Positions 16,629 to 26,474 of a stretch of 64,000 nucleotides of DNA are shown here, one piece after another. The DNA is from Clostridiales bacterium (GTDB lineage Bacteria > Bacillota > Clostridia > Saccharofermentanales > DTU023), in NCBI GenBank assembly GCA_004556455.1, contig SFGY01000005.1:1-64000 (forward strand). Direction: 5' to 3'. The number at the start of each line of letters is the position of its first letter. The stretch's first letter is position 1. Position numbers and translations under genes: made by a program. The notes beneath the pieces were generated by a model. That model made no database searches and was not told the origin of the DNA. It was given only the letters and a program-made list of their open reading frames with translations.

Positions 16629-17912
16629 ATGCTTAAGAATCTCTGCGAAAAGGACCCTGCTGCCGATCAGCAGAAAAAGACGACAAAGAGCCTTTCAAAA
16701 AAGACCCTTTCATCGGCCATGAGCTTTATTGTTCTCTTCGGCCTGGTGAGCCTTTTTTCGGATATGACGCACGAAGGGGCGGCGAGTATTCGAGGAGCCT
16801 ACTTTGCGCTTCTGGGCGCTTCGGCAGGGACGATCGGTTTTGTTTCCGGTCTGGGCGAGCTGGTCGGCTACTCCCTGCGCCTCCTCTTCGGCAGAATTAC
16901 GGATAAGACGAAGAAATACTGGCCGCTGGTCATTGCAGGCTATGTGCTGGATGTGTTGGCGGTTCCGGCTCTCGCACTGGTAGGCGAGCATGGCTGGATC
17001 GCCGCAGCGGCCCTTTTGATCATCCAGCGTATGGGCAAGGCCATCAAGAAACCAGCCAAAGATACGCTCATGTCCTTTGCTGCCACGCAGGAAGGGGTTG
17101 GTAAAAGCTTCGGCATCCAGGAGGTGCTCGATCAGATCGGCGCATTTCTCGGGCCGGTGCTGCTCTACCTCGTCATGCTTTTCCGCACGGAGGGCACAAG
17201 CTTTGAGATCTACTCCTTTGCCTTTGCTCTTCTGTCGATACCGGGAGCGGTCACTCTGATTCTCCTTTTGTTCACGAAACGGAAATTTCCTCATCCCGAA
17301 CATTTTGAGCCGGAAGTGGAAGTGCCTGCTCCTTTAAAGTTGAAAAAGCCCTTTATTTTTTACATCATTGGAATCAGCTTTTTTGCCTTTGGCTTCATGG
17401 ATTATTCCCTGATTATCATGCATGTCTCCAGAACTTATACGGCTCTCAGCTGCAGTCTTACCGAAACGACCTCACTGGTGAGCACGGGAACTCTGCCGCT
17501 GCTCTATGCCGGAGCCATGTTGATCGACGCGATAAGTTCGCTGGTTTTTGGCCTCCTTTTCGATAAAAAGGGAAGCCTCGCCCTGGTGTTATCGACGCTC
17601 ATTTCCGCGCCTTTTGCCTTCCTGGTATTTTCCCTGCATACCGTTCCGTCCCTCTTGCTTGGCATCGCCTTGTGGGGCGTGGGCATGGGCGCGCAGGAAT
17701 CCATCCTGAAAGCGGCCGTATCCACCATGATTCCCAAGGCAAGCCGGGCCACAGGCTATGGCTTCTTTGAATTTTTCTTCGGGGTCTTTTTCTTTCTGGG
17801 CAGCTGGCTCCTGGGCAGTCTTTACGATCTGAACCTCACTGCCATGGTCGCTCTTTCCGTCCTGGCTCAGCTCGCGGCCATCCCCTTTTTCTGGGTTTCC
17901 GGGCGAAAATAG
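16629..17912 (+). CDS. Major facilitator superfamily transporter
   Basis: 427 residues with about 12 hydrophobic segments. FGLVSLFSDMTHEGAASIRG and the loop GRITDKTKKYWPL match the MFS signature positions after TM2. No substrate can be inferred; the family includes drug and metabolite exporters. The start is uncertain because the duplicated leader offers no Shine-Dalgarno sequence; a start at the later in-frame ATG before SFIVLFG is possible. It stands between the ABC cluster and the glycosidase genes. Confidence 0.8.
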   Translation: MLKNLCEKDPAADQQKKTTKSLSKKTLSSAMSFIVLFGLVSLFSDMTHEGAASIRGAYFALLGASAGTIGFVSGLGELVGYSLRLLFGRITDKTKKYWPLVIAGYVLDVLAVPALALVGEHGWIAAAALLIIQRMGKAIKKPAKDTLMSFAATQEGVGKSFGIQEVLDQIGAFLGPVLLYLVMLFRTEGTSFEIYSFAFALLSIPGAVTLILLLFTKRKFPHPEHFEPEVEVPAPLKLKKPFIFYIIGISFFAFGFMDYSLIIMHVSRTYTALSCSLTETTSLVSTGTLPLLYAGAMLIDAISSLVFGLLFDKKGSLALVLSTLISAPFAFLVFSLHTVPSLLLGIALWGVGMGAQESILKAAVSTMIPKASRATGYGFFEFFFGVFFFLGSWLLGSLYDLNLTAMVALSVLAQLAAIPFFWVSGRK

Positions 17913-18011
17913 AACGGCTGCTTCCTCTCTCTTTGATATTTGCATCTTTCCATTGAGCCTGAAATAATGACCCTGTGTTCAAGCAAGATGTTTTCTGGGG
18001 GGTGAAGGTCG

Positions 18012-19793
18012 ATGGAGTCGGAGTGGTGGAGACAAAGGGTTGTCTATCAAATTTACCCGCGAAGTTTTTGTGACAGTAATGGCGACGGCTTAGGGGATAT
18101 CGGCGGCATCCTCTCGCGCCTTGATTATTTAAAAGACCTGGGTGTGGGCGTGCTCTGGCTTTCGCCTCTTTATCCTTCGCCGGATGTGGATAACGGTTAT
18201 GATATCAGCGATTATTGCGACATTCACCCACAGTTCGGGACGCTGGAGCAGATGGACGAGCTCATCGCGGAAGCTCACCGCCGCGATATTAAAATCATCA
18301 TGGATCTGGTGATTAATCACACTTCGGATCAGCACGAGTGGTTTCAGAAGAGCCGGCAGAGGATTGAACCTTATACGGATTTCTATATCTGGCGTAAGGG
18401 CGAAAAGGGACGCAAACCCAATAACTGGGGCAGTTTTTTCGGAGGGGATGTCTGGACCTTTGATGAGCTGCGCGGGGAGTATTACCTCCACCTTTTTGCC
18501 CGGGAACAGCCCGATCTCAATTACCACAATGAAGCAGTTATCGAGGCCGTTCAGGACGTCATGCGCTTCTGGCTGGAGCGTGGGGTAGATGGCTTTCGCT
18601 GCGATGTTATAAACATTCTTTATAAGGAATCTTTGGAGAATGGGCGCTGGCGTCCCGCGTTGACGGGTTGCGAGCACTATTTGTCGACGCCCGGTCTGCA
18701 TCGTCTCCTGCAGTGCTTTCACACAGAGGTTTTCAGCCGTTACGACTGCTTTACCGTGGGGGAGACAGTCTTTGTGACGCCGAAAAAGGCGGCTGATCTG
18801 ACCCTTCCTGAGAGGGGCGAGCTGAATGCGGTCTTTGCCTTTGACCACATGGAGACAGATTGTTTTGGCGTCAAATGGTTTTTGCGGCGCTTTTCGCCCC
18901 GGCGTTTCCTCAGGACGCTGAGCCGCTGGCAAAAAGAGCTGGACTGGAATGCCAATTATTTTGAAAATCATGATCAGCCCCGTTCCATCCCCCGTTTTGG
19001 AGATGAGAAGCGTTACCGCAAAGAAAGCGGCAAAGCTCTGGCTCTCCTGCTCCTCTCTCTGAGGGGTACCCCTTTTATTTATCAGGGGCAGGAAATTGGC
19101 ATGAGCAACTTTGATTTTTGCTCCATCGAGGAAGTGAAGGATGTCGAGTCGCTCAATATCTGGAAACTCACGAAGAAACTCCATTTCCCCAAAGCCTGGC
19201 GCTGGAAGATGATACGTCTGAAGAGCCGAGATAACGCGCGTACGCCCATGCAGTGGGATGCTTCAGCAGAAGCGGGATTTACGTCGGGTACGCCCTGGCT
19301 GAAAGTGAACGGCCAATATCCCAAGGTTAATGTAGCTGCAGAAGAAGAGGAGCAGGATTCGATTCTGCATTTTTACAAGGCTTTTCTGCGTTTTCGTCAG
19401 ACGACTGATACGCTGCAGACCGGCAGTTACCGGGAGCTTTTCCAGAAAGGCCCTGTCCTGGCCTTTGCCCGCGAAAAGGATGGGGAGCAGCTGCTGGCTG
19501 TGCTCAACTTGAGTGCCAAAGAAGTCCGCTGCCCCCATTTTTCGGGCGAGCTGCTCTTTCACAGCTACCCGGGGTCGCTCCAGCAGGGCAGGCTTCGGCC
19601 TTATGAGGCGGCTTTGATGCGGACGAGCAACGATGAGGAAAACCTTCCATCTTCCGGGCCGGATGTGGACATAACAGCTCCGTTGACTGGAAAAGACAGC
19701 GGTCGAGCAAGCCACTTTACCACCGAGGTAAAGGCGGAGACAAGAGCTCCTTTGGCCAGAACTGCCAGGCAGGAGGAAGAAGGCCATGATTGA
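18012..19793 (+). CDS. GH13 alpha-glucosidase (oligo-1,6-glucosidase type)
   Basis: 593 residues. It should cleave isomaltose-type or related alpha-glucosides in the cytoplasm, as no signal peptide is seen. GH13 regions are in order: VDNGYDISDY, VINHTSD, GFRCDVIN with the nucleophile Asp near 198, VGETVF with the acid/base Glu near 251, and ENHDQPR. Valine after the nucleophile (DV rather than DT) is the residue associated with alpha-1,6 preference in subfamily 31. Trehalose-6-phosphate hydrolase is the main alternative. A strong GGGGGTGAAGG precedes the ATG. The last 60 residues are low-complexity. It overlaps the GH36 gene by 8 bases. Confidence 0.88.
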   Translation: MESEWWRQRVVYQIYPRSFCDSNGDGLGDIGGILSRLDYLKDLGVGVLWLSPLYPSPDVDNGYDISDYCDIHPQFGTLEQMDELIAEAHRRDIKIIMDLVINHTSDQHEWFQKSRQRIEPYTDFYIWRKGEKGRKPNNWGSFFGGDVWTFDELRGEYYLHLFAREQPDLNYHNEAVIEAVQDVMRFWLERGVDGFRCDVINILYKESLENGRWRPALTGCEHYLSTPGLHRLLQCFHTEVFSRYDCFTVGETVFVTPKKAADLTLPERGELNAVFAFDHMETDCFGVKWFLRRFSPRRFLRTLSRWQKELDWNANYFENHDQPRSIPRFGDEKRYRKESGKALALLLLSLRGTPFIYQGQEIGMSNFDFCSIEEVKDVESLNIWKLTKKLHFPKAWRWKMIRLKSRDNARTPMQWDASAEAGFTSGTPWLKVNGQYPKVNVAAEEEEQDSILHFYKAFLRFRQTTDTLQTGSYRELFQKGPVLAFAREKDGEQLLAVLNLSAKEVRCPHFSGELLFHSYPGSLQQGRLRPYEAALMRTSNDEENLPSSGPDVDITAPLTGKDSGRASHFTTEVKAETRAPLARTARQEEEGHD

Positions 19794-22248
19794 AGTCCGG
19801 GACAAGCTTTTCCATCTGCAGACGGATGCCAGCTCCTATCTTTTCTGCGTGGGGGATTTTGGCCATCTGGAACAGATCTACTATGGCCCCAGAGTGCAGA
19901 CCGAAGATGCTGAGGCTCTGCGTTATCGTCGGACGATGCCCTATGGCTCTCAGGTCATGTGGGATGAAGAAAGCGAATTTTCCCTCGACAATCTGCCCCT
20001 CAACTGGTCGGGTGTCGGGCGGGGAGATTTTCGTCAGCCTCCCCTGGAACTGTGTTTTGCCGATGGCAGCCTGAGCCATGATTTTCTCTTTGTCGACTAC
20101 GACTTATGTGACGGTGTCAAGCCGATGCAGGGACTTCCCACAGCGACAGCAGGGGATTCTTCCCGGGTACAGACGCTGACCTTGACCCTGCAGGAACAGG
20201 CGCATCCGCTGCGTCTGCAGTTGATCTACACCGTTTTTCCGGAGACCAATGTGATCAGCCGGCGGGCGGTTTTATTGAACCAGGGAGAAGAAGCGGTGAC
20301 TCTGCACCGTTTTCTGAGCTTTCTCCTGGATCTGCCCAATCGCAATTTCCGTATGCTCAGCCTGACGGGCGACTGGATCCGGGAAGCGGAAAGAACCGAA
20401 CAGCCGCTTGTTCAGGGTCTACTGATCAATCAGAGCACTACCGGGGACTCTTCGAATCGTCAGAATCCAGGGGTTATTCTGGCTGAAGCAGGGGCAAACG
20501 AGGATCAGGGCTTTGTCTATGGATTTAACCTTGTGTACAGCGGCAACCATTTCACGCTGCTTGAATTAAGTTCGCATGGGCTTGTTCGGGTGGCGGGAGG
20601 GATCAATCCCCAGTCCTTTCATTGGCAACTGGATCAGGGAGCAGCCTTTGAGACACCCGAAGCGATCCTCAGTTTTTCGGATCAGGGCCTGAACGGCTTG
20701 AGCCAGAATTTTCACCGCTTTGTCAACGAGCACATCGTCCGCGGTCCCTGGAGGATGAAAGAGCGCCCGCTTCTCCTGAACAGCTGGGAGGCTCTGAATT
20801 TTGATTTTACCGAGAAAAAGCTGCTGAAACTGGCAGAACAGGGGCGCAAACTGGGCATGGAACTCTTTGTGTTGGACGATGGCTGGTTTGCTGCGAGAGA
20901 TAACGACCGCGCCGGTCTCGGAGATTACACGGTTAATTCCAGAAAACTTCCTTCCGGCCTCCCGGCTCTGGCCCGCCGCATTCATGAGATGGGCCTCAGC
21001 TTCGGACTCTGGCTGGAACCGGAGTCGGTCAACCCGGACAGCGATCTCTATCGGGCTCATCCTGACTACGCCATTTCCGCGCCCGGGCTTAAGCCGTTGA
21101 CCTCGCGGCATCAGTTTTTGCTGGATCTGACTCGCCAGGAGGTTCGCGACTACATTGTGAAGGAAGTCTCAGAACTTCTGGACAGCGCCGAGATTGACTA
21201 TGTCAAATGGGATATGAACCGGCACATGAGCGAATTTTATTCGCCCGGCTACTTTGCCGGAGAATTCTGCCATCGCTATATCCTTGGCCTCTACGAGATT
21301 CTGGATCGCATTTTCGGGCCGCGGCCGCAGATTTTGCTGGAGAGCTGTTCTTCCGGGGGCAATCGCTTTGACCTCGGTATGCTGGCTTTTTCCCCGCAGA
21401 TCTGGGCTTCCGACAATACTGACCCGATCGAACGGTTGCGGATTCAAAGCGGACTTTCGCTTTTTTATCCACTTTCCAGCATGGGGGCGCATGTCTCGCT
21501 GGCTCCGCATCAGCAGACTCTGCGCAACACGCCCCTCAGCACTCGTTTCAATGTGGCCGCTTTTGGTCTGCTTGGCTACGAGCTGGATCCCGGTGAACTG
21601 AGCAAAGAAGAAGCGAAGGAAGTCGAGCAGCAGCTGGCATTTTACAAGCGGTACCGGCGGCTTTTCCAATTTGGAAAATTTTATCGGGGCGAGAGCTTTA
21701 AAACGAACAAGTATCAGTGGCTCTGTGTGGATGAGTCCGGGAAACAGGCCGTAGCGCTGCTGGCTCAGACCCTGGTCCGGGCGGCAGAGAGCAATGATAT
21801 GCTTTGTCTGAAAGGCCTTTTGCCTGAAGTACGCTATCAGCTGAAAACCGTGCCGCAGAAGCTGTCCCTTCGCCGCTTCGGGCATCTGATCAAACATGCC
21901 CTGCCCATCAAAATCAAAGCGCGCAGTCCGCTTTTTACCCTGATCGACGCCCGATACAGTCTGGATGATGGAGCTTTTTCTGTTCAGGCCAGCAGCGCGG
22001 CCCTGGCGGCGGGCATTTGCCTGAATAATCAGTTTATCGGCACGGGTTATCATAAGGATCTGCGGCTCTGGGGGGATTTTGGCTCACAGCTCTATCTGCT
22101 CCAGGCCGAAGATGGTCAGGCCGAAGCTCGTCAGCCGGAAGTTTGTCAGGATGAAGGTTGCCAGGAAAAAGGTCGTCAAGCAGAAGCGCATAAGGCCGAA
22201 GCACATCAAAGCAAAGATCATCAAGAGGAAAGTGGTGAAGAAAAATGA
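19786..22248 (+). CDS. GH36 alpha-galactosidase with a repeat tail
   Basis: 820 residues; family members are about 730. It hydrolyses terminal alpha-galactosides such as melibiose or raffinose. The N-terminal beta domain is followed by the barrel with FVLDDGWFAARDND, the nucleophile Asp476 in YVKWDMNR and the acid/base Asp543 in WASDNTD, close to the positions known in Geobacillus AgaA. SCSSGGNRFDLGML is also conserved. The extra C-terminus is nine 5-residue repeats (22105-22239). The gene overlaps its neighbours on both sides (8 and 4 bases), forming a tight operon with the GH13 and GPH symporter genes. Confidence 0.93.
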   Translation: MIEVRDKLFHLQTDASSYLFCVGDFGHLEQIYYGPRVQTEDAEALRYRRTMPYGSQVMWDEESEFSLDNLPLNWSGVGRGDFRQPPLELCFADGSLSHDFLFVDYDLCDGVKPMQGLPTATAGDSSRVQTLTLTLQEQAHPLRLQLIYTVFPETNVISRRAVLLNQGEEAVTLHRFLSFLLDLPNRNFRMLSLTGDWIREAERTEQPLVQGLLINQSTTGDSSNRQNPGVILAEAGANEDQGFVYGFNLVYSGNHFTLLELSSHGLVRVAGGINPQSFHWQLDQGAAFETPEAILSFSDQGLNGLSQNFHRFVNEHIVRGPWRMKERPLLLNSWEALNFDFTEKKLLKLAEQGRKLGMELFVLDDGWFAARDNDRAGLGDYTVNSRKLPSGLPALARRIHEMGLSFGLWLEPESVNPDSDLYRAHPDYAISAPGLKPLTSRHQFLLDLTRQEVRDYIVKEVSELLDSAEIDYVKWDMNRHMSEFYSPGYFAGEFCHRYILGLYEILDRIFGPRPQILLESCSSGGNRFDLGMLAFSPQIWASDNTDPIERLRIQSGLSLFYPLSSMGAHVSLAPHQQTLRNTPLSTRFNVAAFGLLGYELDPGELSKEEAKEVEQQLAFYKRYRRLFQFGKFYRGESFKTNKYQWLCVDESGKQAVALLAQTLVRAAESNDMLCLKGLLPEVRYQLKTVPQKLSLRRFGHLIKHALPIKIKARSPLFTLIDARYSLDDGAFSVQASSAALAAGICLNNQFIGTGYHKDLRLWGDFGSQLYLLQAEDGQAEARQPEVCQDEGCQEKGRQAEAHKAEAHQSKDHQEESGEEK
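22105..22239 (+). repeat. 15-bp tandem repeat, nine units, at the 3' end of the GH36 gene
   Basis: Nine consecutive 15-base units encode AEDGQ, AEARQ, PEVCQ, DEGCQ, EKGRQ, AEAHK, AEAHQ, SKDHQ and EESGE. The DNA consensus is close to GCCGAAGGTCGTCAG. The array ends two codons before the stop. Confidence 0.9.
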
Positions 22249-23606
22249 AGCAAGAAGACCGGAAAAACATGATTTATTTCGGACTCGGGACGATAGGGCG
22301 AGACATGTTCTACGCCCTCGAAGCGAATGCGCTGATCTATTATCTGTCGAATGTCCTGGATCTGCCCAAAGCCCTTTTTGTCACGACCAGCCTTATCTAT
22401 ACGATTCTGCGTGTTTTTGATGCCCTCAACGACCCGCTGATGGGCCTCATCGTCGACAATGGCCGCTGGAAGAGAGGAAAATTCAAGCCGCCCATGCTGA
22501 TCGGCGCTCTGGTCGGAGGCGTGAGCTATATGTTCTTCTTTACCGATTTTGGTTTCCGCGATTCCCGCTTTGTGATCGTCTTCCTGCTGGCCTATCTGGT
22601 CTGGGATATCTTTTACGGCCTCAACGATATTGCCTACTGGTCCATGTTGCCTTCGCTCAGTGTCGATCAGAAAGTGCGCGAGAAAATGGGGGCTTTTGCC
22701 CGTATCTGTGCGAATATCGGCATGTTTGCCATTATGGTCGGCTGGCAGCCGCTGAGCAAAGCCCTCGGGGGCGACAGCCGGGCCTGGTTCCAGATTGCGC
22801 TTGGCTGTACACTGGCGATGCTTTTCTTCCAGCTCTTTACCATCTTCGGCGTGCGCGAAAAAGTCCAGACACACGAGCAGGAAAAGACCAGCCTGGCAGG
22901 ACTCTGGCACGTGCTGACGGCCAACGATCAGTTGCTCTGGACGACGCTTTCGATGTCTCTGTTTACGATTGGTTATATGAGCACGACAACTCTTTCCATC
23001 TATTTTATGCAGTATGTTTTCGGTAACGCGGATATGTATCCCGTGCTCGGTGCGGTTGTGGGCGTCGCACAGCTTAGCTCCCTCACGATCTTTCCCCTGA
23101 TTTCAAAACGCCTCAATCGCCGCAGCTTTTATGCCCTGGCGACGGGCCTTGTGCTCGTGGGCTACGCCATCTTTTTCTTCGCAGACAGCAGCCTCGGCTT
23201 AATCAGTCTTGCCGCCCTTTTCCTCTTTGTCGGCCAGGCTTTCATTCAGCTTCTGATGTTGATGTTCCTCGCGGATACCGTGGAATACGGCCAGCTCAAG
23301 CTGGGCAAACGCAACGAGAGCATCACTTTCTCCGTCCAGCCTCTTATCAATAAAATCGGCGGTGCCGTGGCTATGGGTCTGACCAGCTTCTGCCTGCTGC
23401 TTTCGGGAGTTAAGGCAGGGGACACTGCTGCTGAAGTCCTCGATGCGAGCGGAAAACTGACCATCAAGATTTTTATGCTCGTCCTGCCGCTGGTCTTCAT
23501 TTTGCTGGGCTACTGGATCTATCGCCGGAAGTACATTATCAGCGAAGACTATTACCAGAAAATTGTCCGCGAGCTGGAGCAAAAAGGCGAACTGAACGTC
23601 CATTAG
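22245..23606 (+). CDS. GPH-family sugar:cation symporter (MelB-like)
   Basis: 453 residues, 12 hydrophobic segments. YFGLGTIGRDMFYALEANAL at the start and the loop DALNDPLMGLIVDNGRWKRGKFKP are hallmarks of the glycoside-pentoside-hexuronide family. It probably brings in melibiose or another alpha-galactoside for the GH36 enzyme, whose stop codon overlaps its ATG (ATGA). Its stop overlaps the convergent GH1 gene by four bases, so no terminator separates them. Confidence 0.9.
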   Translation: MKQEDRKNMIYFGLGTIGRDMFYALEANALIYYLSNVLDLPKALFVTTSLIYTILRVFDALNDPLMGLIVDNGRWKRGKFKPPMLIGALVGGVSYMFFFTDFGFRDSRFVIVFLLAYLVWDIFYGLNDIAYWSMLPSLSVDQKVREKMGAFARICANIGMFAIMVGWQPLSKALGGDSRAWFQIALGCTLAMLFFQLFTIFGVREKVQTHEQEKTSLAGLWHVLTANDQLLWTTLSMSLFTIGYMSTTTLSIYFMQYVFGNADMYPVLGAVVGVAQLSSLTIFPLISKRLNRRSFYALATGLVLVGYAIFFFADSSLGLISLAALFLFVGQAFIQLLMLMFLADTVEYGQLKLGKRNESITFSVQPLINKIGGAVAMGLTSFCLLLSGVKAGDTAAEVLDASGKLTIKIFMLVLPLVFILLGYWIYRRKYIISEDYYQKIVRELEQKGELNVH

Positions 23607-24892
23607 TCCGGCTCGTCCATGGGATATTCTAAGCCCTGGACGTAGGTTTCATAGATGTCCTGGCTTGTGCTGCCCTGGCGGATGAGCTCCCGATACATCA
23701 GCGCACTTTTCTTGAGGCTGCGCTTCTGCGTTTCATAATCGCAGGCGACGAGGCCGAAGCGAGGGCGCTCGCCTTCTTTCCATTCAAAATTATCGACGAA
23801 ACACCAGTGATAATAGTGGGTGATAGGGAGGCTGGACCCTTCGAGCAGGCGAACGTGCTCGTAGATGAAGCGGGGCCGGAAGCGGTCGTCCTGGTCGCAG
23901 CAGCCGTTTTCTGTAATCATGATGGGCAGGGGACAAATGTTGTAGAGGTTTTCGGCAGATTGGATGAGGCCTTCAGGGTAGATTTCCCAGCCCAGATCAT
24001 TATGCGGCACGCCCTTTTGATCATAGTGGCGAAATGCATGGACCATGCCCCGTGAATAATAATTGATGGCAATAGCATCCAGGTAGCAGCCGCTTTTGAG
24101 TCCGCTGAAATTACGCAGAGGGAAGGGAAAGTGACCGCTGGTGATGGCGCGGAAAAAGTCGCTCTGGAAGAGCCGGTCGTAGAGTTTGGCGCCTGCGCGG
24201 TCGATAAAATTATCTTTTTCCGGGGTGAAACAGCGCAGGTGCAGGGCCAGGCTGACCTTGACCTCGCCCCACTGACGCTGCCGATAAATTTCGTGGATTT
24301 TTGTATAGGAGAGCAGGTGGATGGAGGCAAAGATACTCATAACTCGCAGCGTCTTAAAGAGCTTTTTTTCCTCGTTCAGCCACTCGCCAAAGAGAAAACA
24401 GTTGACGGCGTAGACATTCGGTTCGTTGAGCGTACAGTAGGCGGGGATCAGGTCGCCGAGCGCTTCCACCGTATATTCGACAAAGCGCAGGAAAATGGGG
24501 ATGTTTTCTTTTCGTGTAAAAGCTCCACGATCTTCGAACCACTGGGGATGGCTGAAGTGATAGAGGGTCAGCAGAACTTCGATGCCCCTGTCCCGCATGA
24601 GCTGAATTTCCCGGCGGTAATGGGCGATGGCCTCGGGGTTCCATTGTCCCTCCTGAGGCTCTATGCGGGCCCACTCCACGCTCATGCGGTAGTAGCGGAT
24701 GCCCAGCTCATCTAAAAGCTCAATGTCTTCTTCGTAACGATTCCAGTGGTCGGTGGCTCTCCGGATATTGCTGTGATCGCGGATTTTACCGGCGTTGGAA
24801 TAATGGTTCCAGTTGGAACCGACTGCTCCGCCTTCGATCTGAGCGGAAGCGGTGGCCACACCGAATTTCAGGGCTGCTTTTTCAGACTTCAT
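23603..24892 (-). CDS. GH1 family glycosidase (beta-glucosidase or 6-phospho-beta-glucosidase)
   Basis: 429 residues from ATG 24892, chosen for the AGGAGA six bases upstream; the frame is open to 24949 but without a start signal there. FGVATASAQIEGGA, the acid/base glutamate in TLNEPN (about residue 155) and the nucleophile in ITENGC (about residue 326) place it in GH1. FEWKEGERPRFGLV near the end belongs to the aglycone/glycone site. Whether it acts on free or phosphorylated beta-glucosides cannot be decided. It points toward the symporter gene. Confidence 0.9.
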   Translation of the reverse strand: MKSEKAALKFGVATASAQIEGGAVGSNWNHYSNAGKIRDHSNIRRATDHWNRYEEDIELLDELGIRYYRMSVEWARIEPQEGQWNPEAIAHYRREIQLMRDRGIEVLLTLYHFSHPQWFEDRGAFTRKENIPIFLRFVEYTVEALGDLIPAYCTLNEPNVYAVNCFLFGEWLNEEKKLFKTLRVMSIFASIHLLSYTKIHEIYRQRQWGEVKVSLALHLRCFTPEKDNFIDRAGAKLYDRLFQSDFFRAITSGHFPFPLRNFSGLKSGCYLDAIAINYYSRGMVHAFRHYDQKGVPHNDLGWEIYPEGLIQSAENLYNICPLPIMITENGCCDQDDRFRPRFIYEHVRLLEGSSLPITHYYHWCFVDNFEWKEGERPRFGLVACDYETQKRSLKKSALMYRELIRQGSTSQDIYETYVQGLEYPMDEPD

Positions 24893-24900
24893 ATTTTCTC

Positions 24901-25033
24901 CTGGCTCTCCTGCGGGGGATTCATCAAAAAAGTGGCTTTTGCTTTCCATGCTTAATTTAACATACTTTTTCCGGGCTCTTCTGCTGAGGATTCATCAAAG
25001 AAGCGATTTTCTCTCCACGCTTAATTTATCATA
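24901..25033. repeat. Imperfect tandem duplication of about 70 bp upstream of the GH1 gene
   Basis: CTGGCTCTCCTGCGGGGGATTC... (24901-24964) is followed by a diverged copy CGGGCTCTTCTGCTGAGGATTC... (24972-25033). The shared landmarks ATTCATCA and CTTAATTTA recur 71 and 69 bases apart. The first copy includes the GH1 Shine-Dalgarno region. The rest of the gap to 25295 holds no gene; TAATAAT near 25231-25237 may be part of the promoter for the next gene. Confidence 0.7.
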
Positions 25034-25295
25034 GAAGCAGTTTTTATCGTAATGGAAATGGCCCTGTCTGGTGACAAAAATGCGCTTTGCTGCGTATGAT
25101 TTCTGTTAGGGTTCGGCGAAAAAAGTTTGCAGCTGGCGGAGAGAACTTTCCGCTGGAAATGACTTCGCTCAAGCGAGCTGATGCTGCCATGCCTCACCGC
25201 AGCAAACCCGTGAAAGAATTGAGTAGCCTGTAATAATCGAACACCGCGGAGCTGCAATCAAACGATGATTTTCAGCCCGGAGAAAGGAGCTCACA

Positions 25296-26402
25296 ATGAA
25301 AAAGAAAGTACTCTGGATTTTGCTCAGCCTTCTGCTTTGCTGTGTCTGTTTTGCAGCCTGCGCGGCCAATTCTGTACCCTCAGGCGAGGTCATTCAACCG
25401 GACGAAATGAATGGAAGTGTCAGACGGAATGTTCCGACTGTAGCTTTCCCTGCTGATTTTGAGGCCAAGCGCATGGAAGCCTCTGAGCCCACATCGCAAG
25501 CGTTTGAAGCAGAGGGGAGGGACTCTGTCAGGCAGGATTCCGGCCGCATGATTGCGCTCACTTACAGCTTTCAACTGGAGAGCACCGACTACGAAAAGGA
25601 TGTGGCGACCCTGGATCGCCTGATCGCTGAAAATGAGGGCTACATTTCTTCCTCAGATCTTAGCGTTCAGCCGAGCAAAGAAAAGGATCTCCACTCGGCT
25701 TTCTTTCAGGTTAAAATTCCCCGGGATAAGGCTGAGTTTTTCCGAAAGGCTGTGACGGCTGAGGTGGGCACGCTTCGTTCCTCATCCTCGAATAGCCAGG
25801 ATTTCACAGAAAGCTACAGCGATACGGCGCTTCGTCTGGTCTCTGAGAAGAAAAAACTGGAGGCCTTCAATGCGCTCTATAAAAGAGCCGAAAGCATGGA
25901 AGATATCATGGCCATTCAGTCGCAGATTATTGACTGCCAGAGCCGCATCGACCAGATGGAGGCAAGTCAGAGGGTGATCGAGGGAAAAGTGAATTTTTCA
26001 GACTTCTCTATCTCGCTGAAAGAGGTTTTTTTACTGAGCCCTGTAGCCTCTCAGGACCCCTCTTTTTCCAGCCGCCTCAGCGAGGCTTTTGCGGCCTCAT
26101 TGACAGGCCTGAAATCCGGATTGGAAGAGCTGCTCCTCTTTATCGTGGAATTTTGGCCGATTCTGCTTGTCCTTATCTTCATCGTTTTGCTGATTGTTGG
26201 CTTTAAACAACGTGTCGCCAGTCGTCGGAAAAAGAAAGAAGAAAAGGCTGAAGCCCGTGTTTCTGCAGTGAAGTCGGCTGAGACCAGGGTAACTGGCGCT
26301 AAGATAACTGAGGCCAGGGCAAGTGAAGCAAAGCCGGTTGAGGCAAAGACTGCGGATAAGAATAGCAGCGAGACGTCATCTTCTGGCTCAGACTCGAACT
26401 GA
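25296..26402 (+). CDS. DUF4349 membrane-anchored lipoprotein
   Basis: 368 residues. A lipoprotein-like signal peptide ends in CFAAC. Residues about 85-250 (LTYSFQLESTDYEKDVATLD through the VNFSDFSISL strand, with a helical coiled-coil centre) match DUF4349. A transmembrane segment follows at about 280-305 (ILLVLIFIVLLIVGF), then a basic stretch and a repeat tail. The family is found on cell surfaces of Firmicutes and has no assigned function. AAGGAG lies six bases before the ATG. The gene stands alone. Confidence 0.85.
   Translation: MKKKVLWILLSLLLCCVCFAACAANSVPSGEVIQPDEMNGSVRRNVPTVAFPADFEAKRMEASEPTSQAFEAEGRDSVRQDSGRMIALTYSFQLESTDYEKDVATLDRLIAENEGYISSSDLSVQPSKEKDLHSAFFQVKIPRDKAEFFRKAVTAEVGTLRSSSSNSQDFTESYSDTALRLVSEKKKLEAFNALYKRAESMEDIMAIQSQIIDCQSRIDQMEASQRVIEGKVNFSDFSISLKEVFLLSPVASQDPSFSSRLSEAFAASLTGLKSGLEELLLFIVEFWPILLVLIFIVLLIVGFKQRVASRRKKKEEKAEARVSAVKSAETRVTGAKITEARASEAKPVEAKTADKNSSETSSSGSDSN
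26256..26375 (+). repeat. 30-bp degenerate tandem repeat at the end of the DUF4349 gene
   Basis: Four 30-base units encode RVSAVKSAET, RVTGAKITEA, RASEAKPVEA and KTADKNSSET. The period equals that of the array in the COG2509 gene, although the sequences differ. It forms the cytoplasmic tail after the membrane segment. Confidence 0.8.
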
Positions 26403-26474
26403 AGCCTGCGGTGATGAATTTGGTGGAGTGGGTGGCTGGCCAGTTTGTATTCGAGCTGCGTAGAACTGCCCTGG

